A program made the translations under genes and the position numbers. This document shows, in pieces, positions 51,971-58,690 of a stretch of 64,000 bases of DNA (position 1 is its first letter; every line of letters begins with the position of its first letter). Source of the stretch: an uncultured Acidimicrobiales bacterium (GTDB lineage Bacteria; Actinomycetota; Acidimicrobiia; Acidimicrobiales; UBA10347). The stretch spans positions 51,734-115,733 of the forward strand of contig CALKPY010000007.1 in assembly GCA_937991435.1 (NCBI GenBank), read 5' to 3'. The notes beneath the pieces are model-generated. The model had not been told where the DNA came from. It saw nothing but the letters and a program-made list of their open reading frames with translations, and made no database searches.

Positions 51971-52055
51971 CCTACTAGAGCAAGAAATTCGGATCCCAAA
52001 AATACGCTACGTCAAGTGCTATGTTGGCCGCCCGAGCGACCAAAGGACCCCACAC

Positions 52056-53567
52056 TTGTCTATCAAGATCGACGCAGCCGAAGCAGAAGAATTCCTCGGC
52101 GCATCACGCGGGAACCTACCGAAGATCCGGCACCTACTTGAGAACACGCTCGCCGCCGACAAGAAGGGTCGAGAATTCGTTGAGTCGATCCTTCGAGACA
52201 CGGCACTTGGAGACAAGACCGTCGCCGACCTACTAACCGAAAAAGTCGACGACGACGTCAAGTACACACCCAAGAACGTACACAGCTGGCGAGCGAACAA
52301 CGGCTGCCCCTACACCGGGACAACCAAGCCCGGAACGCCGACAGCGAAACGCTCGAAGAAGAAACGGAACTGGGAAGGCCTTGAGAAAGAGCTGATGCTC
52401 AAAACTCTCGGCGGGAACCTCGGCGACATCGCCAAAATGCTTGAAGATCATGGCATCGATCTCGAAGAAGTTGGCCGCGTTAAGCAAGTCAACCTGTGGC
52501 AGCAAGGCTACAAAGACGACCTCGGCGTAGGTCACGTCCAAGACCTGATGGGCATCCAGTTCTCACCGGCATGGGAAGAAGAACCAAAGTTCCCGCTGCT
52601 CGAACGCGCGGCGCCGCTAAAGATCAAGCCCCGCAAAACGAAAGTCAACGACACCGGTATCGTCACATCAATCTGGTACGGGGACCCGCAGATCGGCTTC
52701 TGGCGGAACCTTGACGACGGCACACTCACCCCGATGCACGACTGGGCGGCCATGGATGTAGGCCTTCAGATCGGCGAAGAGCTGCGGCCCGACATTGCCG
52801 TGAACGCCGGTGATGGCGTCGACCTTCCCATGATGTCCCGGTTCGGTTCGTTCGCCACGATGGCAAACACCGCTAACCCGTCCATTCAGGACTACCACAC
52901 GTTCCTCGCCCTGCAACGGGCGAGAGTGGTCGGCGAAGACGGCCGCATCGGAGTGATCGGCGGTAATCACGAAGACCGTCTCCGGAAGCAGCTCGCCAAG
53001 CACATGATGGAGGCTATCGGCCTGAAGCGTGCTACGGATCCGCCCGACTCGTGGCCGGTCCTTTCGATCCCTTATCTGGTCGACATGGAATCTCTCGCCT
53101 GCGAGTACGTTTCGGCGTACCCGGCTGGACGGTTTGTGCTGCGCGAAGATTTCGTTGGCGAGCACGGCCGGTTCTCTGTGAAGGCTGCCGCTGCGAAGTA
53201 TGCTGCTGAACGGCCCGGCGTGTCAGTTGGCTTCGGGCATCTGCATTGGTTGCATTCGGCGTCGACTACCACCGATCTTGGTGGCGGGAAGAAGCGGACA
53301 GCTTGGTTCTTCTGCCCGGGTACTCTTGCTCGTATCGACGGCTACGTGCCTTCGTTCCACTCGGGTGTGTCGGATCGGGATCAGTTGCCGGTCCGGAACA
53401 TTGAGAAATGGACCCAAGGTATTGTGATCACGCAGCATGATGTCGAAACTGGCGGGCCGATCAATGTCGAGACGATCCCGATCGTGGATGGCGAAGCGAT
53501 GTTCCGTGGTAAGCGGTACACGGCTGGCCGGTTCATCGATGACGCTGGTCGGCCGCTCGCTGGCTAG
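52056..53567 (+). CDS. Metallophosphoesterase
   Basis: A 503-residue protein. TTG at 52056 with AAAGGA ten bases upstream is the start. Residues 1-195 form a helical N-terminal region with basic stretch TAKRSKKKRNW, possibly DNA-binding. The calcineurin-type fold follows with metal ligands GDPQIG (209), AGDGVD (251), GGNHEDR (302) and GFGHLH (392). These are the four canonical motifs. Such enzymes occur in many actinophages; substrate not known. The plus-strand gene ends convergently with the small membrane gene, overlapping it by 35 bases. Confidence 0.88.
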   Translation: MSIKIDAAEAEEFLGASRGNLPKIRHLLENTLAADKKGREFVESILRDTALGDKTVADLLTEKVDDDVKYTPKNVHSWRANNGCPYTGTTKPGTPTAKRSKKKRNWEGLEKELMLKTLGGNLGDIAKMLEDHGIDLEEVGRVKQVNLWQQGYKDDLGVGHVQDLMGIQFSPAWEEEPKFPLLERAAPLKIKPRKTKVNDTGIVTSIWYGDPQIGFWRNLDDGTLTPMHDWAAMDVGLQIGEELRPDIAVNAGDGVDLPMMSRFGSFATMANTANPSIQDYHTFLALQRARVVGEDGRIGVIGGNHEDRLRKQLAKHMMEAIGLKRATDPPDSWPVLSIPYLVDMESLACEYVSAYPAGRFVLREDFVGEHGRFSVKAAAAKYAAERPGVSVGFGHLHWLHSASTTTDLGGGKKRTAWFFCPGTLARIDGYVPSFHSGVSDRDQLPVRNIEKWTQGIVITQHDVETGGPINVETIPIVDGEAMFRGKRYTAGRFIDDAGRPLAG

Positions 53568-53724
53568 CTCGGCGGCGAGCTTCCCATTGTTCCCGGGTTA
53601 GTGACTGGCTGTATCGCGCCTGTGCGTCTTCGGCTTTTGCCCACCAGATGAAGCAGGCTACGGCCGCTACGAGCAGGCAGAGCATGAGGCCTGCTACGAG
53701 TAGTAGGTCGACGAGGATGCTCAT
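53533..53724 (-). CDS. Small single-span membrane protein
   Basis: A 63-residue protein. Residues 5-28 are a strong transmembrane segment (LVDLLLVAGLMLCLLVAAVA), followed by a basic helical tail (TREQWEARRRASQRAADQRH). Type and size match spanin-like or holin-like phage proteins, but no lysis gene is adjacent. Its start follows the stop of the mucin-like gene by three bases. Confidence 0.6.
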   Translation of the reverse strand: MSILVDLLLVAGLMLCLLVAAVACFIWWAKAEDAQARYSQSLTREQWEARRRASQRAADQRHR

Positions 53725-53727
53725 GAG

Positions 53728-54372
53728 CTAGGGTTGCGTTGTCGCTGGCGCAGGTACGGTTGTCTGCGGGATCGTTGTGCTTGGCGCCATGGTGGTCGCC
53801 GGGGCTGTGGTTGTCGGAGCGACGGTTGTAGCCGGAACGGTTGTAGCTGGAACACTCGTGGTGGGTGGCGCATTTGTGGTCGGAACGCTCGTCGTGGGCG
53901 GCGTTGTACTGGTGGTGGTGGTACTGGTTGTTGTCGACGTTGAAGTGGTCGGCGGCGTTGTCGTCTGCGGCGGCCGGGGCGTGGTTGTCGGCGTAGGCCG
54001 CGGCGCAGGTCGACGTGTCGTCGGCGTGGGGATGGTCGTGGTCGTAGTGGTGGTCGTGAAGAGCGCTCGGCCAAGATCGGGATCGAGCGTCAAGCGAAAC
54101 GCCGTAGTGGTGGGCGCTTCTTCGATCTCGACAGGCTCCGTAGTTGTCGACGTCGAAGTCGTAGTGCTTGTGGTCGTTGTCGTTTCTACCGGTTCGGACT
54201 GTCGGACGATCACGGCCGCGGGTTCGTCGCTTGAAGGTAGCATCGAGAAGGGTACGGCCAACAGCAGGAGTAGCGGCAGTAGCCGTACTGCGACTGGCGT
54301 GTCGTAGCGCCACCAGTCGGCAGCGCGAAAGATTTGGTCGGTGACGGATCCTATTTTCCCATTAGTGCTCAT
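53728..54372 (-). CDS. Thr/Pro-rich mucin-like membrane protein
   Basis: A 214-residue protein. ATG 54372 is set by the promoter, GATACT six bases upstream. Residues about 27-48 are hydrophobic (VAVRLLPLLLLLAVPFSML) and probably cross the membrane. Residues 62-214 are Thr/Pro/Ser repeats (TTTSTTTSTSTTT, TTTIPTPTTRRPAPRP) without Cys. It would be an extracellular or virion-exposed stalk, likely a glycosylation target. Function not known. Codon use is skewed to ACC/ACG/ACA by the composition. Confidence 0.65.
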   Translation of the reverse strand: MSTNGKIGSVTDQIFRAADWWRYDTPVAVRLLPLLLLLAVPFSMLPSSDEPAAVIVRQSEPVETTTTTSTTTSTSTTTEPVEIEEAPTTTAFRLTLDPDLGRALFTTTTTTTTIPTPTTRRPAPRPTPTTTPRPPQTTTPPTTSTSTTTSTTTTSTTPPTTSVPTTNAPPTTSVPATTVPATTVAPTTTAPATTMAPSTTIPQTTVPAPATTQP

Positions 54373-54378
54373 GGTAGA

Positions 54379-54406
54379 AGTATCGGCACTCAAACATCAA
54401 TCTTTA
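54379..54406 (-). promoter_or_regulatory. Leaderless promoter, minus strand
   Basis: TAAAGA at 54406-54401, 16-base spacer, GATACT at 54384-54379, six bases to ATG 54372. The tRNA cluster starts 50 bases upstream. Confidence 0.75.
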
Positions 54407-54458
54407 GAACAAGTGCGTCGTTCTTCGGGATCTTCGTTCGGCGTGACAGCACATTAGG

Positions 54459-54535
54459 TGGTGCCCTCCCCGGGATTCGAACCCGGACTCAAAGATTTTT
54501 GAGATCTTCTGCTCGGCCAGTTGGCATAGAAGGGC
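54459..54535 (-). tRNA. tRNA-Leu(CAA), class I type
   Basis: Acceptor GCCCTTC/GGAGGGC, anticodon stem AAGAT/ATCTT with loop CTCAAAA (anticodon CAA), T arm CCGGG/CCCGG around TTCGAAT, discriminator A and encoded CCA. The variable loop has only five bases, whereas Leu tRNAs normally have a long arm. Identity by anticodon. Confidence 0.7.
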
Positions 54536-54544
54536 TTGGCTTAG

Positions 54545-54618
54545 TGCATGCGGTGGGAGTCGAACCCACAAACACAACGATCTCGACGTTGCCGCGATGC
54601 CAGTTAGCGTACGCATGC
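54545..54618 (-). tRNA. tRNA with anticodon GAG (Leu)
   Basis: Acceptor GCATGCG/CGCATGC, anticodon stem CAACG/CGTTG, loop TCGAGAT giving anticodon GAG with C33 instead of T33, T arm GTGGG/CCCAC around TTCGACT. Short variable loop. The C33 is non-canonical and may indicate impaired function. Confidence 0.6.
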
Positions 54619-54622
54619 TTCG

Positions 54623-54707
54623 TACCGGAGGCGGGAGTCGAACCCGCACGATCTCACGACCACCAGTTTCTGAGACTGGCGCGGCTACCTAGTTACGCCA
54701 CTCCGGT
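54623..54707 (-). tRNA. tRNA-Leu(CAG)
   Basis: Acceptor ACCGGAG/CTCCGGT perfect. Anticodon stem CCAGT/ACTGG with loop CTCAGAA (anticodon CAG). Long variable arm of about 16 bases, as expected for Leu. T loop TTCGACT. A well-formed gene. Confidence 0.85.
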
Positions 54708-54715
54708 TAGATAAG

Positions 54716-54797
54716 TGGGATGCACAGGAATCGAACCTGCGTTACTCGCTAAAGTCACTGGGTTACAACCAGCTGGGCGCCATCGCCCACACACCCC
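54716..54797 (-). tRNA. tRNA-Tyr(GTA)
   Basis: Acceptor GGGGTGT/GCATCCC with two G-T pairs, D arm GGGC/GCCC, anticodon stem GCTGG/CCAGT, loop TTGTAAC (anticodon GTA), long variable arm typical of bacterial Tyr, T loop TTCGATT. Discriminator A. Confidence 0.8.
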
Positions 54798-54801
54798 AAA
54801 G

Positions 54802-54881
54802 AGAAGATCCGGGACTCGAACCCGCACAGTCTAAGACGGCGGAGTTAAAACCCGCTGAGCTTTCCAGCGCTCAACCGACCC
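54802..54881 (-). tRNA. tRNA-like gene with anticodon TTA, acceptor stem unpaired
   Basis: D arm GAGC/GCTC, anticodon stem GCGGG/TCCGC with loop TTTTAAC, giving anticodon TTA (would read the stop codon TAA), a long variable arm with GTC/GAC, T loop TTCGAGT. The expected acceptor halves GGGTCGG and ATCTTCT do not pair, and no matching 5' half lies upstream. It is probably a broken tRNA or a chimera. The anticodon call is firm from the seven-base loop. Confidence 0.5.
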
Positions 54882-54890
54882 GTGTTTACC

Positions 54891-54946
54891 GACGGTCGGG
54901 AGCTACAAACGGCTAAGCTAAAGTTAGCGCGCGAGGCCAGACCGTC
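54891..54946 (-). ncRNA. Short tRNA-like element of 56 nt
   Basis: GACGGTC (5' on minus, 54946-54940) pairs perfectly with GACCGTC (54897-54891). Inside is a stem GCTAA/TTAGC with loop CTTTAGC, whose middle bases are again TTA. D and T arms are missing or degenerate. It could be a truncated tRNA or a small hairpin RNA. Confidence 0.45.
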
Positions 54947-55018
54947 GCCCTAAGGCGAAGTAATAGTCGGGTCCAATATCGGCGGCGCATGTAGCCAGCC
55001 TACCACCTGCTGAGACTA

Positions 55019-55255
55019 ATGTCTACGAATATGTTGCATCCGTCCATGTCCCAGCCAGCGAAACAAGTCGGCCCGCCGATCTCGCACTACCCGTGCTGCA
55101 AAGAACTGATCGGCCTCTGCGGGTGGGAGTGCGCCGAGATCGTACCTGAGGACAGTGAGGATCAGTTGTGCGTTGTCTGTGAGGACTTAGCGAAGGACGC
55201 AAGCTTCTGCCCCCTCGAAGGGCAGAGCTGCGATCGTAAACCTATCCGCCGATAG
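55019..55255 (+). CDS. Cysteine-rich zinc-type small protein
   Basis: A 78-residue protein (MSTNMLHPSMSQPAKQVGPP start). Cys are paired as YPCCKELIGLCGWECAE and LCVVCEDLAKDASFC, probably one or two zinc sites. Its 3' end overlaps the convergent DUF2786 gene by 14 bases. No Shine-Dalgarno. Function not recognised. Confidence 0.55.
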   Translation: MSTNMLHPSMSQPAKQVGPPISHYPCCKELIGLCGWECAEIVPEDSEDQLCVVCEDLAKDASFCPLEGQSCDRKPIRR

Positions 55256-55982
55256 CCTTGCGGGCAGAACCGCCAACCGACCCGGTTCCGAACCGACCGG
55301 CAGCTGCTCGCCCGGCAGATTGGCCGTGGGTGGATCCTGCACTGAGCCGTGTGGTTTCGGTGCGTACTGCACCGAAGAGGCGCTTGGCTTCTTCGAAGTC
55401 CGACCGGAGAGCGGGGAGGAGAGTTCCGTCGTTCTCGTCGTCGACTTCCTGGTTCGCTTCTTTCAGTTTCTCTTCGAGTGCCTGAATGAACCCCATCCAG
55501 AAGCCACGGCGGTGAGCGTTCCGGACCTTGGTGTCAGACTCCCATGGGGAATCCTCTCCGGAGTCAGCTGCTTCCTGCGCTCCGTGCTCGGCGTATGCCA
55601 TGGCGGCGATGGCCTGCTGGCGGACCATGTCGATCATGTCGTCCCGGCCGGAGATCTTAATGCAGTAGCTTTTCTTGTTCGTGTCCGGGTAGTAGCTTTT
55701 CGAGAAGACGATGCAGCAGCCGTTGGCTTCTGCGATGACGCCGGTAAGGGTCATCTTCAGTTTCGAGTAGCCGCCTCGGGGGAGGTGGAAGAGTTCCTCG
55801 GTCTCGAAAACTCCGGTGAGGCCGCGGATTTCGTTGTTCTGGATGTTCCAGGCTGCCATGAGTTTCTGGGCCATGGCGAATGCGGCGAGTGCTTCGGCTT
55901 CGGTTGCGCCGTTCTCTTCGGTTTTGGCGAGGAGTGCGGAGACTCGGTTGATGTGTTTTTGACGATCTGTTTGTGCGTTCAT
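55242..55982 (-). CDS. DUF2786 domain protein
   Basis: A 246-residue protein from a leaderless start. Residues about 8-48 contain the DUF2786 hallmark, INRVSALLAKTEENGATEAE and FAMAQKLMAAWNI. The middle includes a possible SprT/protease-like or nucleic-acid module (CIKISGRDDMIDMVRQQ), and the C-terminus is Gly/Ala/Ser-rich (GRAAAGRFGTGSVGG). DUF2786 proteins are common in phages and of unknown role. Confidence 0.75.
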   Translation of the reverse strand: MNAQTDRQKHINRVSALLAKTEENGATEAEALAAFAMAQKLMAAWNIQNNEIRGLTGVFETEELFHLPRGGYSKLKMTLTGVIAEANGCCIVFSKSYYPDTNKKSYCIKISGRDDMIDMVRQQAIAAMAYAEHGAQEAADSGEDSPWESDTKVRNAHRRGFWMGFIQALEEKLKEANQEVDDENDGTLLPALRSDFEEAKRLFGAVRTETTRLSAGSTHGQSAGRAAAGRFGTGSVGGSARKAIGG

Positions 55983-55988
55983 ATATAT

Positions 55989-56016
55989 ATTATCGGCGCA
56001 TTATGGCGAACCTTTA
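55989..56016 (-). promoter_or_regulatory. Leaderless promoter, minus strand
   Basis: TAAAGG at 56016-56011, 16-base spacer, GATAAT at 55994-55989, six bases to ATG 55982. The -35 box overlaps the 3' end of the preceding gene. Confidence 0.75.
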
Positions 56017-56412
56017 GGAATTGTCAGAAAGTTCTTTCTGGACGTTCCATGCAGCCGCCGCAACAGCAGCATGCGGCCGCTTGTCGTAAACCCACATAGC
56101 GAACTCGAACAAGTCGGGCGGACAGTCCAGCGCCCGACCTAAATCGGATGAACGGCGAACCTCGAAGACGCCGGTCTTCTTGTTCTCAAACACTCCCCAA
56201 ATATCGAAATGCGATCCTTTAGGGGCGGCATCCGAGAACAGACGATAGGCGATATCAACAATGGATTCCCACCGGCCCTGCGGTCGGATATCGCCCGTCG
56301 CTGCGTCGTATCGGGCGATGTAAGCCCGGTACGGTCGCACCAGATAGCCGCCCTTCCAGACGCCGACCACGTCGTGGCCCTTGATCGTGTGTTGGCCGTA
56401 ACGGTCTGTCAT
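56014..56412 (-). CDS. Protein of unknown function
   Basis: A 132-residue protein beginning with an ATGA overlap. Basic beta-rich N-terminal half (HDVVGVWKGGYLVRPYRAYI) and helical C-terminus (VYDKRPHAAVAAAAWNVQ). Second gene of a coupled pair. No family recognised. Confidence 0.6.
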   Translation of the reverse strand: MTDRYGQHTIKGHDVVGVWKGGYLVRPYRAYIARYDAATGDIRPQGRWESIVDIAYRLFSDAAPKGSHFDIWGVFENKKTGVFEVRRSSDLGRALDCPPDLFEFAMWVYDKRPHAAVAAAAWNVQKELSDNS

Positions 56413-56663
56413 GCGCTCTTCACTTTCGTCGGGTCAAAAGACCGGACACCTCGATGCGGGTGCCCTGGCGGTCGAGTCACGTCGACGTACTCGTGCCCGG
56501 TGTCGGTGTTGCGTCGAAACCCGATCATCATCCATACACCTCGCTCGCCGACTATCCGGCACGTTTCACCATCGGCCCAAATATCGAACCCTGCTTCTCG
56601 GTGGATGTGCTGATCGGTTCGCAGAGCATTGAGCTTCGCTCGTTGAGATTTGTTGTTGCCCAT
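56409..56663 (-). CDS. Small basic protein of unknown function
   Basis: An 84-residue protein (MGNNKSQRAKLNALRTDQ start) from a leaderless start. It is beta-rich after the basic N-terminus (VWMMIGFRRNTDTGHEYVDV). Likely transcribed with the next gene. Not recognised. Confidence 0.6.
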   Translation of the reverse strand: MGNNKSQRAKLNALRTDQHIHREAGFDIWADGETCRIVGERGVWMMIGFRRNTDTGHEYVDVTRPPGHPHRGVRSFDPTKVKSA

Positions 56664-56669
56664 GCGGGA

Positions 56670-56698
56670 AGTATCGGCACAACCGAAGAGAACCTTTA
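56670..56698 (-). promoter_or_regulatory. Leaderless promoter, minus strand
   Basis: TAAAGG at 56698-56693, 17-base spacer, GATACT at 56675-56670, six bases to ATG 56663. Confidence 0.7.
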
Positions 56699-56699
56699 G

Positions 56700-56963
56700 C
56701 TATTCCTCTTCGAGTGGAGGACCTTCGCCTACCGCATCTTCGGCGCGGTCATCTCGAACGGCGGACCGGGAAACGACTTTCTCGATCGCTTCCTCGGTGA
56801 CAGTCAGAACTTGCCTATTGTTGAGAAGCCCGGCTGCCGCGTGTTCGACCATCCAGGCTTGCATCCCGTCGGATAGGACCCGAGGCCGGATGACCCGGCA
56901 TGGGCGCTCTTCTCCTAGAGATTTCAGGATGATGATGTCATCCTGTTGAAGTGTAAGCGCCAT
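56700..56963 (-). CDS. Small acidic protein
   Basis: An 87-residue protein with GGAAGG before ATG 56963. Residues 1-45 resemble a small beta-barrel (DDIIILKSLGEERPCRVI), the rest is acidic (AVGEGPPLEEE). It overlaps the end of the upstream gene by 26 bases. Function not recognised. Confidence 0.6.
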   Translation of the reverse strand: MALTLQQDDIIILKSLGEERPCRVIRPRVLSDGMQAWMVEHAAAGLLNNRQVLTVTEEAIEKVVSRSAVRDDRAEDAVGEGPPLEEE

Positions 56964-57396
56964 GGTGGTGTGCCTTCCAGAAGTTCATTACGCCTCGCGC
57001 TTGACCTGAAGACAGGCGCCGCGACGCTCGCGCTCGCATTGAGAGCATGTACTCGTTCCGGCCAGCGTAGTTGTTGGCATACCGGGTCGCAAAGTCGTGC
57101 AGTTGCCACCGGTCGATGTCTTCCGCCGTGAACTTGTCGACGGCGCTGCAGCATCGGCGCACGAAGCCTGGGGTTGCGGCGAAGGCAGGAGGGATCGATG
57201 ACTGGTCGACGCATCGGTCGCATGGCGTGCCTTCGGCATCTTTGCGTGCCATTCGCAAGGACGGTTCGGGGTAGTCGATAGCTTGACAGCGTCGGTCGGC
57301 ATGCCAGCGAAGGCCCAGGAGTGGGTGGTCTTCGGTGTGGACGGTGCATGTGTCAGTCAGTGCTGATCCGTGGATGGCGACAAGCTGGCGGCTCAT
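56938..57396 (-). CDS. Protein of unknown function with CxxC
   Basis: A 152-residue protein. A CDRCV motif near residue 59 and FVRRCCSAVDKF later. The C-terminal helix ends in RLSSGQARGVMNFWKAH. Its start is not well supported (no Shine-Dalgarno, no good promoter). The reading frame is open without interruption and shows coding bias. Confidence 0.55.
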   Translation of the reverse strand: MSRQLVAIHGSALTDTCTVHTEDHPLLGLRWHADRRCQAIDYPEPSLRMARKDAEGTPCDRCVDQSSIPPAFAATPGFVRRCCSAVDKFTAEDIDRWQLHDFATRYANNYAGRNEYMLSMRARASRRLSSGQARGVMNFWKAHHHGAYTSTG

Positions 57397-57418
57397 GCTT
57401 AGTCACTTTAGTGCAGTT

Positions 57419-57751
57419 CTACTGCAGATTCAACTCTTTGGTTAGCAAGTTGCCAAGCAAAGCGTCGGGGGTCCAGTTCCTGCGAGCCGCCTCCGCCTCA
57501 ACCGCCCGCCACGTCGCAGCATCCACCAACAAGACCCGGTTGTCGACATCCTCGAATCGGTGCTTCCTCAGTCGACCCGACACGGTGAGCGAGCGAATCT
57601 TCCCACATGAAGAACAAACCCCCCTCGGATGCCTACCCCGCACCGCACCCGTCTTGTGGCTGCGCATCAACCGTCCCCGGTCAACAACCTTCAGCGGAGG
57701 AAGCCCGGTCCCCGGGCACTCAGTGTTGTGGGCATGAACCGAGATTCTCAT
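57419..57751 (-). CDS. Zinc-knuckle protein with ribbon-helix-helix-like end
   Basis: A 110-residue protein starting in an ATGA overlap with the gene upstream. CSSCGK near residue 47 is a zinc-finger-like pair, and residues 70-110 (DNRVLLVDAATWRAVEAEAA, RRNWTPDALLGNLLTKEL) fit a ribbon-helix-helix type fold. Probably binds DNA. Start MRISVHAHN at 57751. Confidence 0.55.
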   Translation of the reverse strand: MRISVHAHNTECPGTGLPPLKVVDRGRLMRSHKTGAVRGRHPRGVCSSCGKIRSLTVSGRLRKHRFEDVDNRVLLVDAATWRAVEAEAARRNWTPDALLGNLLTKELNLQ

Positions 57752-57975
57752 AACGTGCCCTCCCGTCGCTTGCGTTCCAATGCTCGAAGCTGGATCTTCT
57801 GGTTGTGCACCCGGTGTTCCAATTTGGAGACCCTCGTCAGTAGCTCTCGGATGATGCGAACCATCCATCTCACGTCGGTTGTTGCCATGTTTACGTGGTA
57901 TACGGTTCCCGAGGCGAGGCGACTTTCGATGCCCGCTAAGCGCTCGTTGACTGTGGTCTGGTCATCGGCCTGCAT
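57748..57975 (-). CDS. Small coiled-coil protein
   Basis: A 75-residue protein (MQADDQTTVNERLAGIES start) from the divergent promoter region. The C-terminal half is basic and helical (LLTRVSKLEHRVHNQKIQ). It is co-transcribed with the next gene. Function not recognised. Confidence 0.6.
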   Translation of the reverse strand: MQADDQTTVNERLAGIESRLASGTVYHVNMATTDVRWMVRIIRELLTRVSKLEHRVHNQKIQLRALERKRREGTL

Positions 57976-57979
57976 ATGA

Positions 57980-57993
57980 GCTAACATATTAGC
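57980..57993. promoter_or_regulatory. Divergent promoter/operator palindrome
   Basis: GCTAACATATTAGC is a nearly perfect inverted repeat (12 of 14 positions). It contains the -10 boxes of both neighbours: TAACAT, six bases before ATG 57994 on plus, and TATGTT, seven before ATG 57975 on minus. A regulator bound here could shut off both directions. Confidence 0.6.
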
Positions 57994-58341
57994 ATGATCA
58001 CAGCGAAACTGCATCCCGACACCAGCCGCGAACTCCGCAGCAACATCTTCGAGTTCGTCAACAGCCACGACACGGCCGTCTCCACCGGCGAGATCGCCAA
58101 CCACGTCGACCCGAACGGCGAACTGCCGAAGACGTCGATCAAAACACAGATCAAGAACCTATGCAACAGCGGCCACATCTACCTCACCGAAGACCGCGGC
58201 CGCGGCGGGCGATGGTACAAAGCGGGAACCCGCCAGCACACCCCCTACGTAATCGAAACCGACACCGACGGGAACGCCACCTTAACCTTTCCGGCCGTTC
58301 ACGCCCCTCAAGTGGTCGCACTGCTAGCATCACTTTCATGA
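57994..58341 (+). CDS. Winged-helix DNA-binding protein
   Basis: A 115-residue protein. The sequence NIFEFVNSHDTAVSTGEIAN, TSIKTQIKNLCNSGHIYLTE and GRGGRWYKAG reads as helix-turn-helix then wing, as in MarR/BlaI/Dnase-type regulators. It begins at the end of an inverted repeat. It may repress the divergent pair, including itself (inference). Confidence 0.7.
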   Translation: MITAKLHPDTSRELRSNIFEFVNSHDTAVSTGEIANHVDPNGELPKTSIKTQIKNLCNSGHIYLTEDRGRGGRWYKAGTRQHTPYVIETDTDGNATLTFPAVHAPQVVALLASLS

Positions 58342-58628
58342 CCGAAAGACCTGACCGATTCACTTGCCGATGCGGCCGCCAAGTCCGCGCCACACCGAGA
58401 GCCACTGTGAGAGTAATGGTCGACAAAACCGACGGCCAGTGGGACGTGTGGTCTGGACCAAACAAGGATCATTCATGCACGGAGCAGGACGGCCACAAAC
58501 ACCAGTCTACGGAATCGCATTCGTCGGAGTCGGATACGCAGGAATCCTCTTCGGGATCGGCAATCTCGTCCGAAGAGACTGGCTTTGGGCCGGACTCGGC
58601 TTCGCCCTCTTTTTCGTTGCCGGAATAA
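58338..58628 (+). CDS. Small protein with Cys pair, overlapping the next gene
   Basis: A 96-residue protein (MTERPDRFTCRCGRQVRATP start), in an ATGA overlap with the winged-helix gene. CRCGRQ gives one Cys pair; a third Cys is at DHSCTEQDGH. The second half is Ser/Glu-rich (SESDTQESSSGSAISS). TAGCAT lies seven bases before the ATG as a candidate internal -10 box. The 3' half overlaps the next gene in another frame. Confidence 0.5.
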   Translation: MTERPDRFTCRCGRQVRATPRATVRVMVDKTDGQWDVWSGPNKDHSCTEQDGHKHQSTESHSSESDTQESSSGSAISSEETGFGPDSASPSFSLPE

Positions 58629-58690
58629 TCGCCACTGCCATCGCCGAGTATCGCGACGACGACATGAGCCTATGGTTCGACGAAGACTGA
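58475..58690 (+). CDS. Small two-span membrane protein
   Basis: A 71-residue protein (MHGAGRPQTPVYGIAFVGVG start) with AAGGA seven bases before ATG 58475. Two hydrophobic stretches (VYGIAFVGVGYAGILFGIG, LWAGLGFALFFVAGIIATAI) and an acidic end (EYRDDDMSLWFDED). It overlaps the previous gene by 154 bases in a different frame. Membrane role unknown. Confidence 0.6.
   Translation: MHGAGRPQTPVYGIAFVGVGYAGILFGIGNLVRRDWLWAGLGFALFFVAGIIATAIAEYRDDDMSLWFDED

Noticed and set aside
53777..54307. Plus-strand Val/Gly-rich open frame of 176 codons
   Set aside because: It is the complement of the Thr/Pro repeats (ACC read backwards as GGT), a composition effect.
54802..54881. Reading the anticodon TTA as Leu(TAA)
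   Set aside because: A 5-bp stem with a seven-base loop fixes positions 34-36 as TTA; TAA would need a shifted stem.
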